This document shows, piece by piece, positions 9,140 to 18,232 of a stretch of DNA of 64,000 nt (position 1 is its first letter; every line of letters begins with the position of its first letter). A model generated the notes under the pieces. The model was not told the origin of the DNA. It saw only the letters and a program-made list of their open reading frames with translations, and searched no databases. The translations under genes and the position numbers were made by a program. The DNA is from Sphingopyxis indica (lineage in GTDB: Bacteria; Pseudomonadota; Alphaproteobacteria; Sphingomonadales; Sphingomonadaceae): positions 1 to 64,000 of the forward strand of contig NZ_FZPA01000013.1 in the NCBI RefSeq assembly GCF_900188185.1, given 5' to 3'.

Positions 9140-11575
9140 TCACTCCTTCAGGGTGGAAAATTCGAGATTGGCGAGAAGATCGGCCGCCCAGTCGAGGCGG
9201 CGCTCACGCAGCCAGGCGGCGGCAAAGCCATCGCTCCCATGTTCGGCGACGAGTTCGCCGATGCGGATCTGATCGGTCTTGGAAGACGCGGCGGCGAAGG
9301 CGAGCGCGATCTCGCCGAGGCCCAGTTCGAACAGCCGGTTCCCGCGGCGCGACTGGCAATAATAGTCACGCTTCGGGGTCGCACGGCTCAATATCTCGAT
9401 CTGCCGGTCGTTGAGGCCGAAGCGCTCATAGACCCGCGCGATCTGCGGCTCGGCGGCGCGCTCATTGGGAAGGAAGATGCGCGTCGGGCAGCTCTCGATG
9501 ATCGCGGGCGCAATGCTCGAACTCTCGATGTCGGCGAGGCTCTGCGTCGCGAAGATGACGCTCGCATTCTTCTTGCGCAGCGTTTTCAGCCATTCGCGCA
9601 GTTGCGCGGCGAAGGCTGGGCTATCGAGGATAAGCCAGCCCTCGTCGATGATGATCAGGGTCGGCGAGCCGTCGAGGCGCTGACCGATCCGGTGAAAGAG
9701 ATAGGCGAGCACGGCGGGAGCGGAGGCGGCGCCAACGAGGCCCTCGGTCTCGAGCGCTTGCACGCGCGCGTCGCCGAGGCGTTCGACCTCCGCGTCGAGG
9801 AGGCGTCCCCAGGGTCCGCCGACCAGATAGGGCGCCAGCGCCTGTTTGAGTTCCTGCGATTGCAGCAGGACCGCGAGCCCCGTCAGCGTCCGCTCCACGA
9901 CCGGCGCGGTGGCCAGCGACGTCAGCGCCGACCAGAGATGCTCCTTCGCGGCCGGATCCACCGCGACGCCTTCGCCCGCGAGGAGCGCGGCCAGCCATTC
10001 GGCGGCCCACGCGCGTTCGCCCGCCTCGTCGATGCGCGCGAGCGGCTGCAGCGCGACGCCGCCGCCGTCATCCTGCAAGGCGCCGCCCAGATCCTGCCAG
10101 TCGCCGCCCATGGCGAGCGTCGCGGCGCGGATCGAGCCGCCGAAATCGAAGGCGAAGATCTGGCCATGCTCATAGCGCCGGAATTGCAGTGTCATCAGCG
10201 CGAGAAGCACCGACTTTCCGGCGCCGGTCGGGCCGACGACGAGGCTGTGGCCGACGTCGCCGACATGAAGAGTTAGGCGGAACGGCGTCGAGCCTTCGGT
10301 CTTGCCATAGAGCAAGGGGGCATCACCGAAATGCTCGTCCCGTTCCGCCCCCGCCCACACCGCTGACAAGGGTATGAGGTGGGCGAGATTGAGCGTCGAA
10401 ATGGGGGGCTGGCGGACATTGGCATAGACATGACCGGGCAGGCTCCCGAGCCAGGCGTCGACCCCGTTCATGCCCTCGACCGTGCAGGTGAAGTCGCGGC
10501 CCTGGATGACCTTCTCGGCGAGCCGCAGTTTTTCGGCCGCGATGGCGGGATCCTGATCCCACACGGTCAGCGTCGCGGTCACATAGGCGATGCCTGCATG
10601 GTCGGCGCCGAGTTCCTGCAATGCCATGTCGGCGTCGGCCGCCTTGTTCGAGGCGTCCGAGTCCATGAGCACCGACGCCTCGTTGGTCATCACTTCCTTG
10701 AGGATCGCGGCGACCGATTTGCGCTTGGCGAACCACTGCCGCCGGATTTTGGTCAGCAGCTTCGTCGCGTCGGTCTTGTCGAGCATGATCGCGCGCGTCG
10801 ACCAGCGATAGGCGAAAGCGAGCCGGTTGAGCTCGTCGAGCAGGCCCGGCCAGGTCGCGGTCGGAAAGCCGGTGATCGTCAGCGTGCGGAGATGATGCTC
10901 GCCGAGCCGCGGCGCGAGCCCGCCGACGAGCGGCTGGTCGGTCAGCAGCGCGTCGAGGTAGACGGGTGTCTCGGGAACGCGGACGCGTTGCCGATTGGTC
11001 GAGACGCAGCTGTGGAGATAGGTGAGTGTCTCGCCGTCGCCAAGCCATTCGGCCTCGGGAACGAAGCCTTCGATCAGATGGAGGAGCCGCCCGCTGCGGT
11101 CGACAAAGCCCTTCAGCAGTTCTTTCGGATCCGCGCCCGCCTCCGAGCGCCCCTCATAAAGCCAGGCTTCCGCACGCGCGGCCTCTTCCGCGGGCGGCAT
11201 CCAGAGCAGGGTCAGATAATAGAAGCTTTCGAAATGCGCGCCTTCCTCGCGGAACTGTTCGCGGCGCTCGACATCGACCAGCGCCGAGACGGCGTCGGGA
11301 AAATCGGAGACCGGATAGGATATCGCGGGAACACGCTGCGCCTCGACGAAGACCGCCCAGCCCGAGCCCAGCCGCCGCAGCGCATTGTTCAGCCGCGCGG
11401 TCACCGAGACGAGTTCGGCCGGGGTCGCGCTGTCGAGGTCGGGGCCGCGAAAGCGCGCGGTACGTTGGAAGGAGCCATCCTTGTTGAGGACGACGCCCTC
11501 GGCGACGAGCGCCACCCAGGGAAGATAGTCGGCGAGGGCAGCGGATTTGGTGCGATATTCGGCGAGGTTCATCAT
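9140..11575 (-). CDS. trbE: Conjugal transfer ATPase TrbE (VirB4-like)
   Basis: VirB4-family ATPase that powers pilus assembly and substrate transfer. The N-terminal region MMNLAEYRTKSAALADYLPW is typical of TrbE. Walker A is VVGPTGAGKSVL near residue 450 and Walker B is LIIIDEGWLIL near 645, followed by VIFATQSLADIESS. The start at 11575 (or the adjacent ATG at 11572) is chosen because it joins the trbD stop; the frame stays open further upstream but encodes nonsense there. At 811 residues it matches the family. Confidence 0.95.
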   Translation of the reverse strand: MMNLAEYRTKSAALADYLPWVALVAEGVVLNKDGSFQRTARFRGPDLDSATPAELVSVTARLNNALRRLGSGWAVFVEAQRVPAISYPVSDFPDAVSALVDVERREQFREEGAHFESFYYLTLLWMPPAEEAARAEAWLYEGRSEAGADPKELLKGFVDRSGRLLHLIEGFVPEAEWLGDGETLTYLHSCVSTNRQRVRVPETPVYLDALLTDQPLVGGLAPRLGEHHLRTLTITGFPTATWPGLLDELNRLAFAYRWSTRAIMLDKTDATKLLTKIRRQWFAKRKSVAAILKEVMTNEASVLMDSDASNKAADADMALQELGADHAGIAYVTATLTVWDQDPAIAAEKLRLAEKVIQGRDFTCTVEGMNGVDAWLGSLPGHVYANVRQPPISTLNLAHLIPLSAVWAGAERDEHFGDAPLLYGKTEGSTPFRLTLHVGDVGHSLVVGPTGAGKSVLLALMTLQFRRYEHGQIFAFDFGGSIRAATLAMGGDWQDLGGALQDDGGGVALQPLARIDEAGERAWAAEWLAALLAGEGVAVDPAAKEHLWSALTSLATAPVVERTLTGLAVLLQSQELKQALAPYLVGGPWGRLLDAEVERLGDARVQALETEGLVGAASAPAVLAYLFHRIGQRLDGSPTLIIIDEGWLILDSPAFAAQLREWLKTLRKKNASVIFATQSLADIESSSIAPAIIESCPTRIFLPNERAAEPQIARVYERFGLNDRQIEILSRATPKRDYYCQSRRGNRLFELGLGEIALAFAAASSKTDQIRIGELVAEHGSDGFAAAWLRERRLDWAADLLANLEFSTLKE

Positions 11576-11841
11576 GGGCGCATCCAGACAGGAAATTTGA
11601 GGTGACGGCGGGCGACGTCGACGAACTGCGGGTCGTGCCGCGCCGCCCAGACCGAAAGGGCATGGCCGATCGCCCAGAGAGCGAGGCCGGCGATCCAGAG
11701 CCGAAGGCCGAGCCCGATCGCACCGGCGAGGGTGCCATTGACGATCGCGAGGCTGCGCGGCGCGCCGCCGAGCAGGATCGGCTCGGCGAGCGCACGGTGG
11801 ACCGGCGCGAAGAAGCCCGGAATGTCGGCCTCCTGTCCCAT
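11572..11841 (-). CDS. trbD: Conjugal transfer protein TrbD (VirB3-like)
   Basis: An 89-residue inner-membrane protein of the VirB3 family. The motif GFFAPVHRALAEPILLGGAPR near the N-terminus is characteristic, and two adjoining hydrophobic helices follow (residues 29-64). Start and stop overlap the neighbouring trbC and trbE genes, so it is translated as part of the trb operon. Confidence 0.93.
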   Translation of the reverse strand: MGQEADIPGFFAPVHRALAEPILLGGAPRSLAIVNGTLAGAIGLGLRLWIAGLALWAIGHALSVWAARHDPQFVDVARRHLKFPVWMRP

Positions 11842-12173
11842 CAGACGAGTGCCCCGCCGCCGAAGGAGAAGAAGGAGAGGAAGAAGCTCGAGGCGGCGAA
11901 GGCGATCGAGAGCCCGAAGACGATCTGGACCAGCCGGCGGAAACCGCCCGAGGTATCACCGAAGGCAAGGCTCAGGCCGGTGACGATGATGATGATCACC
12001 GCGACGATCTTGGCGACCGGACCCTCGATGCTCTCGAGGATCGACTGGAGCGGCGCTTCCCAGGGCATCGACGAGCCGCCCGCATGGGCCGGGACGGCGA
12101 CGATCATCGCGACGAAGATCGCGGTCGAGGTGAGGATGGCGCGGCGGGCGCCATGCCGGGCGGCACGGATCAT
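11841..12173 (-). CDS. trbC: Conjugal transfer protein TrbC (VirB2-like pilin)
   Basis: Pilin precursor of 110 residues. A long signal sequence (AILTSTAIFVAMIVAVPAHA) is followed by the pilin body with two hydrophobic helices separated by a short polar loop (SLAFGDTSGGFRRLVQ), the TrbC/VirB2 layout. The start at 12173 is used because the trbB stop overlaps it at 12170-12172; the frame continues upstream only as antisense reading of trbB. Confidence 0.92.
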   Translation of the reverse strand: MIRAARHGARRAILTSTAIFVAMIVAVPAHAGGSSMPWEAPLQSILESIEGPVAKIVAVIIIIVTGLSLAFGDTSGGFRRLVQIVFGLSIAFAASSFFLSFFSFGGGALV

Positions 12174-13150
12174 GAGCTTTCTCCTTCTTGTGTGTGCGGG
12201 ACAAGGCGATATTCGCCGGTGGCGGGATCGAGCCCTTCGACCCGCGCCAGTTCGGACAGGCGCCGGCCGGTCCCATCGCGGACGAGGACGGCAACAAGGT
12301 CGATCGTTTCGGCAAGCAGCGCGCGCGGCACGGTTACGACCGCCTCCTGGATGAGCTGCTCCATGCGGCGGAGCGCCCCGAGCGCGCTTCCGGCGTGGAT
12401 CGTACCGATCCCGCCCGGATGGCCCGTTCCCCAGGCCTTCAGCAGATCGAGCGCTTCGGGGCCGCGCACCTCGCCGATCGGAATGCGATCGGGCCGGAGG
12501 CGGAGCGACGAGCGCACGAGGTCGGTGAGCGATGCGACCCCGTCCTTGGTGCGCATGGCGACGACATTGCGCGCGGCGCACTGCAACTCGCGAATATCCT
12601 CGATGAGGATGATCCGGTCATCGGTGCCGGCGATCTCGGCGAGCAGCGCGTTGGCGAGCGTCGTCTTGCCTGTCCCCGTTCCGCCGGCGACGAGAATGTT
12701 CAGCCGGTCGGCGACCGCATGCCGCAGCGCCGCGGCGGCGGCCGGCGCCATGATTCGCGCGCCCACATAATCGTCGAGCGTGAAAACGGCTGCCGCCGGC
12801 TTGCGGATGGCGAAGGCCGGGGCGGTCACCACGGGTGGCAGCAACCCCTCGAACCGCTCGCCGCCGCCGGGCAGTTCGGCCGATACGCGCGGACTTCCGG
12901 CATGAACTTCGGCGCCGACATGATGCGCGACGAGGCGGATGATGCGTTCGCCATCGGCCGCGCTCAGCCATGTACCGCTGTCCGCGAGGCCCTCGCCGAG
13001 CCGGTCGACCCAGAGGCGGCCGTCGGGATTGAGCATGATCTCGACGACTTGCGGGTCGGTAAGCCAGCCGGCGATCGCCGCTCCGAATGCGGTCTGCAAC
13101 ATGCGCGCGCTGCGATTTAGCGCTTCGAGCCGGATCGGTTCTGCAGCCAT
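12170..13150 (-). CDS. trbB: P-type conjugal transfer ATPase TrbB (VirB11-like)
   Basis: Hexameric VirB11-type ATPase. Walker A is [17 protein letters not shown] near residue 155, and the downstream [29 protein letters not shown] and [11 protein letters not shown] segments are the Asp box, Walker B/arginine region and His box. The N-terminal domain holds the conserved [14 protein letters not shown]. The ATG at 13150 is preferred over an in-frame codon at 13255 because homologues start close to this point. At 326 residues it is normal length. It is the first gene of the trb operon. Confidence 0.93.
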   Translation of the reverse strand: MAAEPIRLEALNRSARMLQTAFGAAIAGWLTDPQVVEIMLNPDGRLWVDRLGEGLADSGTWLSAADGERIIRLVAHHVGAEVHAGSPRVSAELPGGGERFEGLLPPVVTAPAFAIRKPAAAVFTLDDYVGARIMAPAAAAALRHAVADRLNILVAGGTGTGKTTLANALLAEIAGTDDRIILIEDIRELQCAARNVVAMRTKDGVASLTDLVRSSLRLRPDRIPIGEVRGPEALDLLKAWGTGHPGGIGTIHAGSALGALRRMEQLIQEAVVTVPRALLAETIDLVAVLVRDGTGRRLSELARVEGLDPATGEYRLVPHTQEGESS

Positions 13151-13370
13151 GAGAGGACCCCGTTTCGCGGCGCCGGACCGGAGTGTCCGTGCGACGGGGC
13201 CGAGTAAGAGACGCAGGGATTGCCCCAATTCAACAAGCTTTTGAGCGCGTCGCACCGTGGCGTTGAAAGACAGGCTATGGCGTAGGCGCCGTCATCGCGG
13301 GAGAGCGGCCGCGCCTCCGCGAATCACTCCCGGGGCTTGTGCCGGAGGCGATTTTGACAAGAGTGTGAAC

Positions 13371-13889
13371 ATGAGTGATTCGAGGTCGCACACATTTGAG
13401 GACGCCGAACGCTGGGCGCGCCTCACTGACAAGCAGCGGGCCTGCCTCGATCTCCTGATCGAGCGACAGACCTCGAAGCAGATTGCGCGGCAGCTCGGAA
13501 TCGCCAAGCCCACCGTCGATCTCCGGCTGACCAAGGCGCGCGACATATTGGGGACGGCGAACCGCGACGAGACCGCGATCGTCTATGCCCGCCTCAAACA
13601 GACCTATGATCGGATCACATGCGATCCGATCGACCTTCCGCCGCCGCCTGCGCTCGTGCCATCCCACTTCCCGGACGGAGGCCCGGCCGACGCGATGGCG
13701 CTGAACGACAGTGTCCTGGCGGCGGACGGGCCGATGGAGGCCAGCCCGCCGTTCAGGGATTTCTGGAGGCATGACCATGCCCGGACAAGGCGAGCGCTGA
13801 TCATGGCGGCCATGCTGGTCGCACTGGTCCTGCTCATCTTATCGGGGCTCGCCATCGCCCAGGCGCTGACGACGCTGATCTCCGGCTGA
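13371..13889 (+). CDS. LuxR/GerE-type HTH protein with C-terminal membrane helix
   Basis: The N-terminal half is a LuxR-type helix-turn-helix: LTDKQRACLDLLIERQTSKQ IARQLG, then KPTVDLRLTKARDILG (about residues 16-60). A Pro-rich linker leads to one strongly hydrophobic helix at the very C-terminus (ALIMAAMLVALVLLILSGLA). No receiver or sensor domain is present. It is divergent from trbB, so it may be a membrane-tethered regulator of the trb operon; that role is inferred from position only. The ATG at 13371 is taken because the upstream codons in this frame are arginine-rich noise. Confidence 0.75.
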   Translation: MSDSRSHTFEDAERWARLTDKQRACLDLLIERQTSKQIARQLGIAKPTVDLRLTKARDILGTANRDETAIVYARLKQTYDRITCDPIDLPPPPALVPSHFPDGGPADAMALNDSVLAADGPMEASPPFRDFWRHDHARTRRALIMAAMLVALVLLILSGLAIAQALTTLISG

Positions 13890-13951
13890 TCCCTTTCCCT
13901 TGTGCCCAAGCAATCGCCGGATCGCCCCCGCTTTCCGGAAAAGGAGAAGTC

Positions 13952-14284
13952 ATGTCCAAAGAAACCAGTTTTGCAGCAGCTCGTCTCGAGCGCGACGTCC
14001 CGGCTGCGGAAGGCAGAGTCGACGATGCCCTCATCGCGGTGTCCTCGCTGATGACAAGTGTCGTGACCGCACGCCGCGATACCATCGGGGTGCCGGCCAC
14101 CAGCGGCCATGCAACGATCCGGCGGCTCGCGAAGGCACAGATGGCGCTGGTCGATGTGAGCGGTGACATCCTTCGCGTCCATGGCGATCTCGTGCAAATC
14201 GGACGCGAGACGGCGGGCTATGACCTTCATGAATGCCCGGCGATCGCCGGTGCGGTTTCCGAGCCTCTTCCGGCGGCCGCCTGA
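13952..14284 (+). CDS. Small hypothetical protein of the transfer region
   Basis: An acidic to neutral, probably helical protein of 110 residues starting MSKETSFAAARLERDVPAAE. There is no signal peptide, membrane segment or metal motif. An AAAGGAGAAG ribosome-binding site precedes the ATG. It lies between the HTH gene and a membrane protein gene on the same strand, and similar small proteins occur at this place in sphingomonad elements. Function unknown. Confidence 0.6.
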   Translation: MSKETSFAAARLERDVPAAEGRVDDALIAVSSLMTSVVTARRDTIGVPATSGHATIRRLAKAQMALVDVSGDILRVHGDLVQIGRETAGYDLHECPAIAGAVSEPLPAAA

Positions 14285-14325
14285 CCCCGATTGACCCGGA
14301 GCAATCAGCATGAAAGGTTCGGGCG

Positions 14326-14799
14326 ATGCGCATGGCATTTTTCCTCGCTTTCTTGCTGGTTGCTCTTGGCTATGCCGCCTGGCGCGGGGGCGGACCCGAA
14401 CGCGCGATGGCCGCGATCGCGCTGACCATGGTGGGAGCGGACAAGATGCTCCACGCTTTCGTACCGGTCGAGTTCGCATCGCTGGACACGGGCCATCTCG
14501 CGATCGACCTGTTCGGCGCGACCGCAACCACCCTGCTCGCGCTTTTTGCGCATCGCTTCTGGCCCATGTGCGTCGCGGTGCTCCATATACTCCCGCTCCT
14601 CGCGCACACGAGCCGGTTCCTCGATGTGGAGATTCATCCGGCGGCTTATCTGACGATGCAGGTCGCGACCTCGTGGCTGGTTCCGCCGATCCTCATCCTC
14701 GCAACCTGGCGGCACCAGCGACGCCTGGCGCGCGGCGACAGCGAGCCGTCCTGGTACATCTCGTCGCGTCGATCGATCCCGAGAACAGCCAATCGATAG
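14326..14799 (+). CDS. Hypothetical polytopic membrane protein
   Basis: A 157-residue protein with about four hydrophobic helices: MRMAFFLAFLLVALGYAAW at the start, then AAIALTMVGADKMLHAF, ATATTLLALFAHRFWPMCVA and a last one near VATSWLVPPILILATW. No known family motif was recognised. It overlaps the start region of the following RadC-like gene, suggesting coupled translation. Its end past 14700 is partly shared with that gene in another frame. Confidence 0.55.
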   Translation: MRMAFFLAFLLVALGYAAWRGGGPERAMAAIALTMVGADKMLHAFVPVEFASLDTGHLAIDLFGATATTLLALFAHRFWPMCVAVLHILPLLAHTSRFLDVEIHPAAYLTMQVATSWLVPPILILATWRHQRRLARGDSEPSWYISSRRSIPRTANR

Positions 14800-15743
14800 C
14801 CGAAACGCTACTTGCCGAGTTTCATAGTCTCGATCGCATCTGGTCGCGGTCACCCGAGGCGCTGGCGCGAATTCTCGGCAAGCAGAGTCCGGTCATAGGC
14901 CTTCTGCTTGCCGCGCGCGAGGCCGGCCTCGAAGCCATGCGCGCCGAATTGCTCGGTCGCGTGATCGAACCCTCCAGCCCAAAACTGATCGAATATTTCA
15001 AGACCTCGATGGGCGCGCTGCCCGAGGAAATTCTTCGCGTGCTGTTTCTGGACGCGTCGCGCCGGCTCGTCGCCGACGAGCAAATGCAGCATGGCTCGGT
15101 TCGGCAGCTGGCACTTTATCCGCGCACGATTTTCCGGCGCGCGCTCGAGCTGGATGCGGCAGCTATCCTGCTGGTCCATAATCATCCAAGCGGTGACCCG
15201 ACCCCGAGCGACAGCGATATTCGCGTCACCGAACTCCTGCGGGGCATCGGCCGGGCGCTCGACGTCGAACTCATCGACCATATTATCGTCACCCAGCGCG
15301 AGCACCATAGGCTGGCCGCCGGCAAAGCTCCGCCGAGGGGAAGACCGGGACCGCCGTTGACCCTCGGGGACGGGCACCGCGACCGCATCGAGACAGAGAA
15401 GGGAGTTGCCGACCTCGCACTCGCCAATGCGCGCCGGACCTTGCGCCGGCGGTTGCTGCGCAAACAGCTTCTGGGCAATGATGAGCTATTCGGCGAGCCG
15501 GCGTGGGACATGCTCATCGACCTCTTCATTCATGAAGGCGAGGCGAAGCCGGTGTCGACGAGCAGCCTCGGCATCGCCTCGGGGCTGGGGATGAGCAGCG
15601 CGCTGAGGCTGGTCCAGCGGCTCTGCGACGCCGAGCTCCTGGTCCGCACATCGGATCCCGCCGACGGACGGCGAAACTTCATCCAGCTGGCGCCCGAAGT
15701 CGCGCACCGGCTTACCGCCTATTTCGCGGCCGGCGAGGAATGA
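14673..15743 (+). CDS. RadC-like JAB/MPN protein fused to a MarR-like winged helix
   Basis: The first part is a RadC/JAB domain: an N-terminal helix-hairpin-like region (LARILGKQSPVIGLLLAARE), then the JAMM metal site LVHNHPSGDPTPSDSD with an upstream Glu in RALELDAA. After about residue 225 the RadC similarity ends in a charged linker. It is followed by a winged-helix domain (GEPAWDMLIDLFIHEGEAKP, SSLGIASGLGMSSALRLVQR, DPADGRRNFIQLAP) like sphingomonad MarR-type proteins. RadC-like proteins are common on mobile elements; their role is unsettled. The start is uncertain: the GTG at 14673 is the nearest plausible codon, but a later non-ATG start is possible. The 3' end overlaps the convergent copG-like gene by 25 bases. 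Confidence 0.65.
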   Translation: MAGSADPHPRNLAAPATPGARRQRAVLVHLVASIDPENSQSIAETLLAEFHSLDRIWSRSPEALARILGKQSPVIGLLLAAREAGLEAMRAELLGRVIEPSSPKLIEYFKTSMGALPEEILRVLFLDASRRLVADEQMQHGSVRQLALYPRTIFRRALELDAAAILLVHNHPSGDPTPSDSDIRVTELLRGIGRALDVELIDHIIVTQREHHRLAAGKAPPRGRPGPPLTLGDGHRDRIETEKGVADLALANARRTLRRRLLRKQLLGNDELFGEPAWDMLIDLFIHEGEAKPVSTSSLGIASGLGMSSALRLVQRLCDAELLVRTSDPADGRRNFIQLAPEVAHRLTAYFAAGEE

Positions 15744-16159
15744 GTGCCGGGCCGTGTGCCCAGCGATACTTCCTCCTGGAACTTCGGCCCAAGTTCCATC
15801 CGGCGCGCGAGCGTATCGACGAAAGCCTCCCACCGTTTCTTGCCGGTGGCCTGCGCCGCCTGCAGCGCCGCATCGGGGAGCGGCGGATTGTTCGTCAGCC
15901 AGGACCGGATGAACAGCGCGGCGGTCTCGTTCGACAGCTCGATATGCCATTCGAGCCGCTCGATCTGCCGCGACAGGCGGTCGAGGCGCCGGGCAAGCAC
16001 GGCCTCGAGCCGCTCCTCCTGATCGGGTGTGAGCAAGGATGCGAGCGCCGCTTCGACGATATCGGTTCGCGTCATGCGCCGGCTGCGTGCCCGCTCGTCG
16101 AGCTCGCGGCAAAGCGCGGCATCGAGGCGGAAGGTCCGTTTGACCGCGGGCTTTTTCAC
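15719..16159 (-). CDS. CopG/ribbon-helix-helix protein next to traG
   Basis: Residues 6-45 (VKRTFRLDAALCRELDERAR, then TRTDIVEAALASLL) fit a ribbon-helix-helix DNA-binding domain. A long helical C-terminus follows (EAVLARRLDRLSRQIERLEW). Such proteins sit immediately before traG in Tn4371-like elements and may act as a relaxosome accessory or regulator. It overlaps the traG stop/start by 4 bases in the same direction. There are 146 residues. Confidence 0.78.
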   Translation of the reverse strand: MKKPAVKRTFRLDAALCRELDERARSRRMTRTDIVEAALASLLTPDQEERLEAVLARRLDRLSRQIERLEWHIELSNETAALFIRSWLTNNPPLPDAALQAAQATGKKRWEAFVDTLARRMELGPKFQEEVSLGTRPGTHSSPAAK

Positions 16160-18204
16160 AGATCGATTCCATCGCCCGGGTCGAGCGATGCGTTGCGTGC
16201 ATTGCGCTGCATCGCCCGGTCCATGGCGCGCCGGTCGCGCGCCGCGTTGCTCCCTTTGCCGTCGCGGTCGAAATCGAACTCGTTGACCTCGGGCACGGGT
16301 TCGGGGGCCACATCCTCATGATCGGCAAGGCCCGGCTCCCGCCGAATCCCCGAATTGGCCCCCTGTTCCTCCGTTGCTTCCGCCTCGGCTGGCGCAGCCG
16401 CTTTCGGGTCGCCGTCCTCCGCTGCCGATGCGCGGCGTCCGGCAGGCCCGGGTCCGGGAAGCAGAAGGACGGGCGCCGGCTCCTGCGACCGCGGCGTCCA
16501 GTCGTCGTCCGCCCGTTTCGGCGCCCGGGCAGGCGGTGGCGGCGCGAGAATGCGGCTCGTGAACCGGGGGTCGACATAATAGCGTGCCTTCGAAGCCCGG
16601 ATCGGCGGCACGCCGGCGGCCATGACGATCTGTTCGCCGGGCGGCAGCTGCATCACCTCGCCCGGCGTGAGCAAGGCGCGGGCGGTTTCGGTGCGCGAGA
16701 CCATGAGATGGCCGAGCCAGGGCGAGAGACGGTGGCCGGCATAATTTTTCATCGCGCGCATTTCGGTCGCAGTCCCGAGCGCATCGGAAATGCGCTTGGC
16801 GGTGCGCTCGTCGTTGGTCGCGAAGCTCACTCGGACATGGCAATTGTCGAGGATCGCATTGTTCTGACCATAGGCCTTTTCGATCTGGTTGAGCGACTGG
16901 GCGATCAGGAAAGCCTTGATGCCGTACCCCGCCATGAAGGCGAGCGCGCTTTCGAAGAAATCGAGGCGGCCCAGCGCCGGAAATTCGTCGAGCATCAGGA
17001 GCAGGCGCCGCGGCCGCGCGCCGGGATTGAGATCCTCGGTGAGCCGCCGTCCGATCTGGTTGAGGATCAGGCGGATGAGCGGCTTCGTCCGGCTGATGTC
17101 GCCGGGCGGCACGACGAGATAGAGCGAGGTCGGACGGTCCCCCGCCATCAGATCGGCAATCCGCCATTCGGACCGGCCCGTCACCGCCGCGATGACGGGA
17201 TCGCGATAGAGGCCGAGGAAGGACATGGCGGTCGAGAGCACGCCCGAGCGTTCATTGTCCGATTTGTTGAGCAGTTCCTGCGCGGCCGCGGCGACGACGG
17301 GATGCACGCCCTTGTCCCCCAGATGCCGGGTCGTCTGCATGCGGCGCAGCGTCGAGACGATCGGTCGCCGCGGATCGGAGAGAAAGGCTGCCACGCCCGC
17401 CAGAGACTTGTCTTCCTCGGCGTATAGCACGTGCAGGATCGTGCCGACGAGCAAGGCATGACTCGTCTTCTCCCAATGGTTGCGTTTCTCGAGGCTGCCT
17501 TCGGGGTCGACGAGCACGTCGGCGACATTCTGGACATCGCGCACTTCCCATTCACCGCGGCGCACTTCGAGCAGGGGATTATAGGCTGAGGATTTGGCAT
17601 TGGTCGGATCGAAGAGCAGCACGCGGCCGTGCAGCGCGCGAAAGCCCGCGGTCAGCTGCCAATTCTCGCCCTTGATGTCATGGACGATGCAGCTTCCCGG
17701 CCAGGTGAGCAAAGTCGGTACGACGAGCCCCACGCCCTTGCCCGACCGTGTCGGTGCGAAACAGAGAATATGCTCGGCGCCATCGTGGCGCAGATAGGCT
17801 TTGCCGAACCGGCCGAGCACGACCCCTTCGCCCCCGAGCATCCCGGCAGCGCGTATCTCGCGCCGGCCCGCCCATCGCGCCGAACCATAGGTCTCGGCCT
17901 TTTGCCGTTCGCGGGCGCGCCATACCGACATGGCGATCGCGACGATGATCGCGGCGAACCCACCCGACGCCGCAATCAGCGCGCCCTTGTAGAAGATCGG
18001 CGGCGCATAGGCGTCGAAGGCGAACCACCACCAGAAGAAGGCCGGCGGCGGATAGACCGGATAATCGCCGAGGCGGAACCAAGGGTCGCCAAGCTCGGGC
18101 TGGAAGGCGAGCGCCGCCGCCGTCCATTGTGTCGCGCCCCAGACCGCCAGGAGGACGATCAGAAACACAGCCGTTATCTGGCCCCAGAGAATCCTGTCGT
18201 TCAC
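16156..18204 (-). CDS. traG: Type IV coupling protein TraG/VirD4
   Basis: Coupling ATPase that delivers the relaxase-DNA complex to the transfer channel. Two N-terminal membrane helices (FLIVLLAVWGATQW and a second near residues 75-95) precede the cytoplasmic motor. Walker A is APTRSGKGVGLVVP near residue 153, and Walker B is LLLMLDEFPALGRL near 405. Other conserved segments are ILDNCHVRVSFATNDERTA and LLTPGEVMQLPPGEQ. The C-terminal 120 residues are Pro/Ala/Glu-rich and probably disordered. At 682 residues it is typical for TraG. Confidence 0.95.
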   Translation of the reverse strand: MNDRILWGQITAVFLIVLLAVWGATQWTAAALAFQPELGDPWFRLGDYPVYPPPAFFWWWFAFDAYAPPIFYKGALIAASGGFAAIIVAIAMSVWRARERQKAETYGSARWAGRREIRAAGMLGGEGVVLGRFGKAYLRHDGAEHILCFAPTRSGKGVGLVVPTLLTWPGSCIVHDIKGENWQLTAGFRALHGRVLLFDPTNAKSSAYNPLLEVRRGEWEVRDVQNVADVLVDPEGSLEKRNHWEKTSHALLVGTILHVLYAEEDKSLAGVAAFLSDPRRPIVSTLRRMQTTRHLGDKGVHPVVAAAAQELLNKSDNERSGVLSTAMSFLGLYRDPVIAAVTGRSEWRIADLMAGDRPTSLYLVVPPGDISRTKPLIRLILNQIGRRLTEDLNPGARPRRLLLMLDEFPALGRLDFFESALAFMAGYGIKAFLIAQSLNQIEKAYGQNNAILDNCHVRVSFATNDERTAKRISDALGTATEMRAMKNYAGHRLSPWLGHLMVSRTETARALLTPGEVMQLPPGEQIVMAAGVPPIRASKARYYVDPRFTSRILAPPPPARAPKRADDDWTPRSQEPAPVLLLPGPGPAGRRASAAEDGDPKAAAPAEAEATEEQGANSGIRREPGLADHEDVAPEPVPEVNEFDFDRDGKGSNAARDRRAMDRAMQRNARNASLDPGDGIDL

Positions 18205-18232
18205 ACACGCCTCCCATGATGGATGCCCGGCC

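Noticed and set aside
6863-10276. An 1137-codon open frame on the plus strand
   Set aside because: It lies antisense to trbL, trbK, trbJ and trbE, is very Arg/Asp/Glu rich, and has no family features; a product of high G+C codon bias.
9140-11968. Long N-terminal extension of TrbE from 11968
   Set aside because: The extra 131 codons overlap trbD and trbC and read as Ser/Arg/Pro noise; the start at 11575 joins the trbD stop.
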